This document shows positions 5,151 through 8,438 of a stretch of 8,438 nt of DNA, one piece after another. The notes under the pieces are model-generated. The model ran no database searches, was not told the origin of the DNA, and worked only from the letters and a program-made list of their open reading frames with translations. Both the position numbers and the translations under genes were made by a program. This DNA is from CAZQQU01 sp964595625 (GTDB lineage Bacteria; Bacteroidota; Bacteroidia; Flavobacteriales; Flavobacteriaceae). The stretch's first letter is position 1. Every line of letters begins with the position of its first letter. The stretch spans positions 1-8,438 of the forward strand of contig CAZQQU010000027.1 of the NCBI GenBank assembly GCA_964595625.1, in the 5' to 3' direction.

Positions 5151-6199
5151 GTCTGAGTATTTTTAAGTTCTGTTTTTATTAAAGGTAATTTCACTTCAAA
5201 GTATTCATCTGTTTGCTGCACTGTCATGTTTTCGATGTTCAGCATCCGGTATTTGGTCTGTATATTGGCAAGCCCAACGTTGTTGGACGGTACGGAAGCC
5301 TGCTTGCGTTGCAGGTTGTTCCTTACTTCTATATAACTGTTATCAATAAGTCGGATACTTATTTTTAAAGGAGTAGCCTTGTTTGCCGTATTGTGTTTAA
5401 TGGCATTTTCAACCAGCAATTGCAATGAAAGCATAGGCAACAATCCGCCCGATTTTCCGTCATCGGCTTCAATGGTCATCTGTACCGCATTGCCGAACCG
5501 TATTTTCAAAAGGGCAGCATAGGAACGGATAAACGCCAGCTCATCTTCAAGCGTTGCCAAATCTTCACTGCCTCGTCTAAGCAGATAGCGGTATATCTTG
5601 CTCAATTCGTCTAAATAGTAAGATGCTTTTCCCTTATCTTCCGAAATCAGGGACGACAGCACATTCAGGTTGTTGAACAAAAAATGAGGATTTAATTGTT
5701 GTTTCAGCCGGTCAAATTCCTGCTGCAACAATTCCCGCTCCATATATTCTTTTTCTGCAAGGGTCTTTTTCCAGCTTTTAAAAATATACTCTACCTGCCA
5801 GATAACGGTAAAGATGATATTGAATACCGCTCCTAAAATGACCGATGTAAAGATGTTTTCCTGTACAAAATTGATGTTCAGAAATGAGGATTTTGTCAGT
5901 CCGTTAAATATCAGAAACGATAAAATGATGAGCCATACAAAATGCACACTAAATAGTATCAGCCCTCTTTTTACTGTTTCGGATTGCCCAGGCAACTTCC
6001 ATGTGATGTAATTGTTGATGAGTGCACAGGTGTACCATGAGCAAAAGCTGATAGGGATAAAAAGCAATAAAAGCATTGTAAGGCTACCACCGTCAAGCGT
6101 AGAAAAGTCAATCAGCAGGTATAGGAAAAACACCACCACCAGCGGAAGCGGAAAAATGGCAGTAATCCATTGTACTCGTGTTGGTTTATATATGCTCAT
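5147..6199 (-). CDS. LytS-type membrane histidine kinase (active-site motifs present)
   Basis: The 350-residue protein has four predicted transmembrane helices (about 10-31, 40-61, 79-100, 115-136). A coiled-coil linker (about 141-168) follows, then the His_kinase domain (PF06580) with LNPHFLFNNLNVLSSLI, where H172 is the predicted phosphorylation site. The ATP-binding part has an intact N box, LLVENAIKHN (261-270), and a G-box-like NNVGLANI (306-313). The D-box DNG is replaced by VRNN, which is common in this Bacteroidota group. It should autophosphorylate at the inner membrane and pass phosphate to the LytTR regulator, whose start overlaps its stop by 4 nt. Its own ATG lies inside the end of the upstream kinase-like gene (14-nt overlap). 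No extracellular sensor domain exists, so the signal is probably membrane-borne or supplied by the partner protein. Confidence 0.92.
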   Translation of the reverse strand: MSIYKPTRVQWITAIFPLPLVVVFFLYLLIDFSTLDGGSLTMLLLLFIPISFCSWYTCALINNYITWKLPGQSETVKRGLILFSVHFVWLIILSFLIFNGLTKSSFLNINFVQENIFTSVILGAVFNIIFTVIWQVEYIFKSWKKTLAEKEYMERELLQQEFDRLKQQLNPHFLFNNLNVLSSLISEDKGKASYYLDELSKIYRYLLRRGSEDLATLEDELAFIRSYAALLKIRFGNAVQMTIEADDGKSGGLLPMLSLQLLVENAIKHNTANKATPLKISIRLIDNSYIEVRNNLQRKQASVPSNNVGLANIQTKYRMLNIENMTVQQTDEYFEVKLPLIKTELKNTQT

Positions 6200-7262
6200 A
6201 ACTAATAGCAGATTGTTGAAGCGGAATGCTTATTGTTTTGATGTTATTGTATGTATGCCTCTCAATGCCCGGCAATCCTAACAAGCGGTGCATAGTTTTT
6301 ACTTCTTCTATTTGTCCGGCGTTTTTATTTCCCAAAGATTTCTTTTTGTGTACTGAATGTGATATTTCCACACAATCATTTTTCATTTCAATAGTGACCT
6401 GAAAACAAGTCTTTTTGTCAATGATATAGGTGTCGAGAATAGTTTCCAGAAAAGCAAGCAAAGTCAGTCGGGAAATACAAACGCTTTGAGCTGGTTCATT
6501 TCCCTTGATGGTAAATTGTAGCGCATTGCCATACCTTGTTTGTACGATGTAAATCCACGAACGGATAAAATTCAGCTCTTTGTACAAAGGGACAAAAGTA
6601 TCAGGCTCATTCCTTAACAGATAACGATATACGATGCACATTTCGTCAAGAAAACGTTCGGCTTTTTCCACATTTATATCTATTAAGCCCGACAAGGTAT
6701 TGATGCTGTTAAAAAAGAAATGGGGGTTGGTTTGGTTACGAAGCCCGGCAAGCCTGTTTTTAAGTGTTAGCTTCTTTAATTCTTCGGCTTCAATGAGGGT
6801 TCTTTTCCAGTTCTCAAAAGTATAAATCCCTTCGTGAAAGCCAGTAGCAGAGAGGTTGGTGCATAAGCCTACCAACAGCCCTGAAACGAAGCTGCCCCAT
6901 GTGAAACTGTACCCGAGAAACTGTACCACATCTGCCCATAGGAATAAAAGGGTTATAAATACCGAAGCAATAATGAAATGAAATAGCACCGATAAAGCAA
7001 TCCGCTTTACAGTATAGCTCGTATTGAAAAAACGTTTACGCAAAAAATGGTCTGCATAAATATGAACACGCCAAGTAACTACCGTTACCAATATTGCAAC
7101 AATCGTAGCGGGAATAAATATTTTCAGGTCGTAAAAATAAGCCCTGCCAAAAAGCACATAGCAAAGCAGCACCATAAATGGCGGTCTGATGAACAGCAGC
7201 ACTTTTACGTCTTTTGGGCTTACTTTAAAAATATTCACTTCCTTCAGTTTAGTAAAATACAA
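6186..7262 (-). CDS. LytS-like membrane protein with degenerate ATP-binding domain (likely pseudokinase)
   Basis: It shares the architecture of the next gene: four transmembrane helices (about 19-39, 47-68, 85-110, 124-143), a coiled-coil linker and a PF06580 H-box, LRNQTNPHFFFNSINTLSGLI (174-194 region), with H181 kept. The catalytic part is eroded. Where the partner has LLVENAIKHN, this protein has AFLETILDTY (270-279), keeping only the Glu and losing the Asn and the KHN tail. The G-box is absent (IEEVKTMHRL). It probably cannot bind ATP normally and may act as a phosphorylatable or structural partner in a heterodimer with the kinase it overlaps. The start is uncertain: the 358-residue frame opens at a TTG (7262), and a GTG at 7238 would give 350 residues, the same size as its partner. 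With the TAATTTTG box at 7274-7267, the GTG leaves a normal short leader. Confidence 0.85.
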   Translation of the reverse strand: MYFTKLKEVNIFKVSPKDVKVLLFIRPPFMVLLCYVLFGRAYFYDLKIFIPATIVAILVTVVTWRVHIYADHFLRKRFFNTSYTVKRIALSVLFHFIIASVFITLLFLWADVVQFLGYSFTWGSFVSGLLVGLCTNLSATGFHEGIYTFENWKRTLIEAEELKKLTLKNRLAGLRNQTNPHFFFNSINTLSGLIDINVEKAERFLDEMCIVYRYLLRNEPDTFVPLYKELNFIRSWIYIVQTRYGNALQFTIKGNEPAQSVCISRLTLLAFLETILDTYIIDKKTCFQVTIEMKNDCVEISHSVHKKKSLGNKNAGQIEEVKTMHRLLGLPGIERHTYNNIKTISIPLQQSAISYEHI

Positions 7263-7266
7263 TATG

Positions 7267-7274
7267 CAAAATTA
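7267..7274 (-). promoter_or_regulatory. Possible -7 box for the kinase-regulator operon
   Basis: On the minus strand TAATTTTG (7274-7267) matches the Bacteroidota -7 consensus TAnnTTTG perfectly. The -33 region has only a T-rich GTTTTA somewhat too far upstream, so the assignment is weak. A start site near 7260 would make the TTG start leaderless and favour the GTG at 7238. Confidence 0.35.
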
Positions 7275-7299
7275 TTTATTTTATTTTCATTGAATGGTA

Positions 7300-7325
7300 A
7301 AACAGCGATATAACTATTGCTGTTT
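7300..7325 (-). terminator. Hairpin terminator after the amidohydrolase gene
   Basis: AAACAGCGATA (7300-7310) pairs with TATTGCTGTTT (7315-7325) over 11 positions, with one G-T pair and a 4-nt loop. On the minus strand the hairpin comes 20 nt after the amidohydrolase stop and ends in TTTT. It separates the broken amidohydrolase from the downstream regulatory operon. Confidence 0.6.
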
Positions 7326-7345
7326 CCATAGAATATTTACACTCT

Positions 7346-8276
7346 TTATTGAATTTTCTTTACTATTTCTGCTATTGCAGCTTCCAGTTGTGCTATATCT
7401 CTGTTGACCCATTGCTCGTCACACAAAAGTACCTTTCCGTTGGCTATTACCGTATCAATGTTCGTTTCTTTCAGATAGTAGAAAGCAGGATTTTGTACAA
7501 ATGATGTGCATTGCAAATCGTCCCATTTCAGCAAACTAAAATTGGCATTTTTCCCGACAATTATTTCTTCACAGGTGTTCATCCCGGCGAACTCGTGTGT
7601 GTATCGCTGGCTTTCAAAGAAGAAATCATTAGCTCTATAAGGCATAGTCATCGGGAACTCCATTTTCTCAATCAACTCGTTATTTATCTCTCCTCTGTAA
7701 TGTTGCAATAAAAGGCGTTGCTGGAATATAAGGCTGTCAGTAGATGCCGTATCAATATCAATACCTGCCGACCATTTCAGGTCTTTGCATTTTGCAATCT
7801 GTTTGCTTGCGGGATTACCCAATCCCATCTGCATTTCTGCTTCGGGTGTCATGGTAACAAAACAACCGGCATCACGCATCAGCTCAAATTCTTCATCTGA
7901 AAGCGTATTGCAATGTACCATGTTCATATTGGCGTGAAGCAATCCTTTTTCATGCAGTTGTATAACAGGTTTGTGGATTTTTCCTAAAATGGACGAACCA
8001 ATGTGCATAGACACCGGAATATTTAATTCCTTTGCCAGCTCAATGTCCTGCTCATTTACCTGCATTGTGGCAAATTCTGGTCCACGAATACCCATACCTA
8101 TTTTTACATAAGGAGATTTGTTACCGTAATTTTTCACCAGTCTTTCAATATCTCTATCGTGTGACAACTCACTGTTATACCACCATGGTGTTCTGTCAAT
8201 GGCTGTAGATGCGTGAAAACACATTGATGCCTGCATCTATTGCCGCCTGTAAAGCAGCATCAGCGTGTTCGGGGCT
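7346..8276 (-). pseudogene. Amidohydrolase (AtzA/TrzA type), 5'-truncated and frameshifted
   Basis: The large frame (to 8236) encodes most of a TIM-barrel metal-dependent hydrolase of the TRZ/ATZ or cytosine-deaminase group, which deaminates or dechlorinates N-heterocycles. Visible metal-site residues are H78 in SMHIG, H108 in MVHCNTLSDEE and D160 in SAGIDIDT. The C-terminal MNTCEEIIVGKNANFSLLKWDD and VIANGKVL segments are family-typical. The N-terminal metal motif HxH and about 100 residues are missing. Upstream of the T-run at 8219-8216 the family sequence continues in another frame as SPEHADAALQAAIDAGINV (8276-8220). Dropping one T joins it as NVFHASTAIDRTPWW. Beyond about 8276 the sequence becomes att-like element 2, so the gene was cut there. 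No start codon or promoter is left, so it should be non-functional. Confidence 0.85.
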
Positions 8277-8396
8277 TTGCGTTTGGGCGGGATGTCGAAG
8301 CACAAATGCTGATATTATTACTAAAGTTCAATTGAAAAACCGCTGTTGAATTTTGCACTTCAGACCGCCTGACGCAAAACCCGTGTTAGCGGTTCG
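8271..8396 (-). repeat. att-like element 2: imperfect palindrome next to the amidohydrolase remnant
   Basis: The left arm (8271-8309) begins GGGGCTTTGCGTTTGGGCGG and continues to TGTCGAAGCACAAATGC. The reverse complement of the right arm (8382-8351) begins GGGTTTTGCGTCAGGCGG and continues to TCTGAAGTGCAAAA. They agree over most of 30 positions. The right end carries CGAACCGCTAAC (minus strand, 8396-8385), identical to the core at 53-64. The opposite end, where GTTAGCGGTC is expected, is missing; amidohydrolase coding sequence starts there. The arm sequence differs from att-like element 1, as attC sites differ from one another while sharing ends. Confidence 0.6.
8303..8331 (-). promoter_or_regulatory. 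Possible promoter inside att-like element 2
   Basis: On the minus strand TTG (8331-8329), 18 nt, then AGCATTTG (8310-8303) resembles the TTTG / TAnnTTTG pattern imperfectly. The spacing is the same as in att-like element 1 and the place (central, unpaired part, pointing out of the element) is equivalent. Weak on its own. Confidence 0.25.
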
Positions 8397-8438
8397 TTGT
8401 TGTTTCAGTTCGTTTAATCAGGGTTACACATTTTATAA
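8386..8438 (-). CDS. Possible 3' end of an unseen upstream gene (partial)
   Basis: Two minus-strand frames enter from the right edge and stay open briefly. One ends YKMCNPD at a TAA at 8416-8414, and the other ends TETTTNR at a TAA formed by the core itself (8388-8386). The other two genes that end at such cores stop 4-9 nt before them. By analogy a cassette gene probably ends here, but the frame cannot be chosen and the product cannot be named. Confidence 0.3.
   Translation of the reverse strand, partial: IKCVTLIKRTETTTNR

Noticed and set aside
7346..8236. Complete 296-residue amidohydrolase starting at the ATG at 8236
   Set aside because: The first residues (MQASM) are frameshifted family sequence, the coding homology continues upstream in another frame, and the essential N-terminal HxH metal motif is missing.

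Overview
The window looks like accessory DNA from a member of the Bacteroidota (Flavobacteriia, Sphingobacteriia or Chitinophagia type). The reasons are low GC, few clear Shine-Dalgarno sites, TAnnTTTG-type -7 boxes, tandem LytS/LytTR regulators of the short Bacteroidota type, a lipoprotein with an SxC-NKDDD start, and a bPH_6-like protein. Every gene I can support is on the minus strand, so functional order runs from high to low coordinates. I see no rRNA, tRNA, CRISPR, transposase or integrase.

Right edge (8438 to about 7300). The tail of an unseen gene ends at a core GTTAGCGGTTCG. A roughly 126-bp imperfect palindrome (att-like element 2) follows and abuts an amidohydrolase (AtzA/TrzA type). 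That gene has lost its 5' end and also carries a frameshift. A hairpin terminator closes it.

Middle (7262 to 2517). This is a compact regulatory operon. A LytS-type membrane protein with a degenerate ATP-binding region overlaps a canonical LytS-type histidine kinase by 14 nt, which overlaps a LytTR response regulator by 4 nt. Downstream are a bacterial-PH-domain membrane protein and a zinc-type hydrolase resembling 2,4-diacetylphloroglucinol (DAPG) hydrolase PhlG, and then a small lipoprotein gene that is frameshifted and cut short. Upstream of both the PH gene and the lipoprotein gene lies a CAGTTCAC repeat. At the lipoprotein gene it is doubled with an exact 21-bp period, the geometry known for LytTR-domain operators. 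This suggests local targets for the response regulator.

Left third (2526 to 53). This is a small array of cassette-like units. The lipoprotein reading frame breaks exactly at a GTTAGCGGTC core. The first cassette carries a secreted SnoaL/NTF2-like protein. A 142-bp imperfect palindrome (att-like element 1) follows, and then a second cassette with a RibD/DHFR-family gene (one in-frame TAG) and an FAD-dependent monooxygenase. That cassette ends at another CGAACCGCTAAC core. Both visible cassettes share a 5' leader (core, 7-9 nt, GACGACACAA), and all three gene ends run into CGAACCGCTMAC. This arrangement resembles integron cassettes with attC sites (gene, R''-like AAC end, palindrome, R'-like GTT end), but the core is not the classical RYYYAAC/GTTRRRY. 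It is the best candidate here for an under-described system.

Three genes (amidohydrolase, lipoprotein, DHFR-like) carry disabling changes. Two are single-base indels in homopolymers, so sequencing error must be excluded before calling them decayed.
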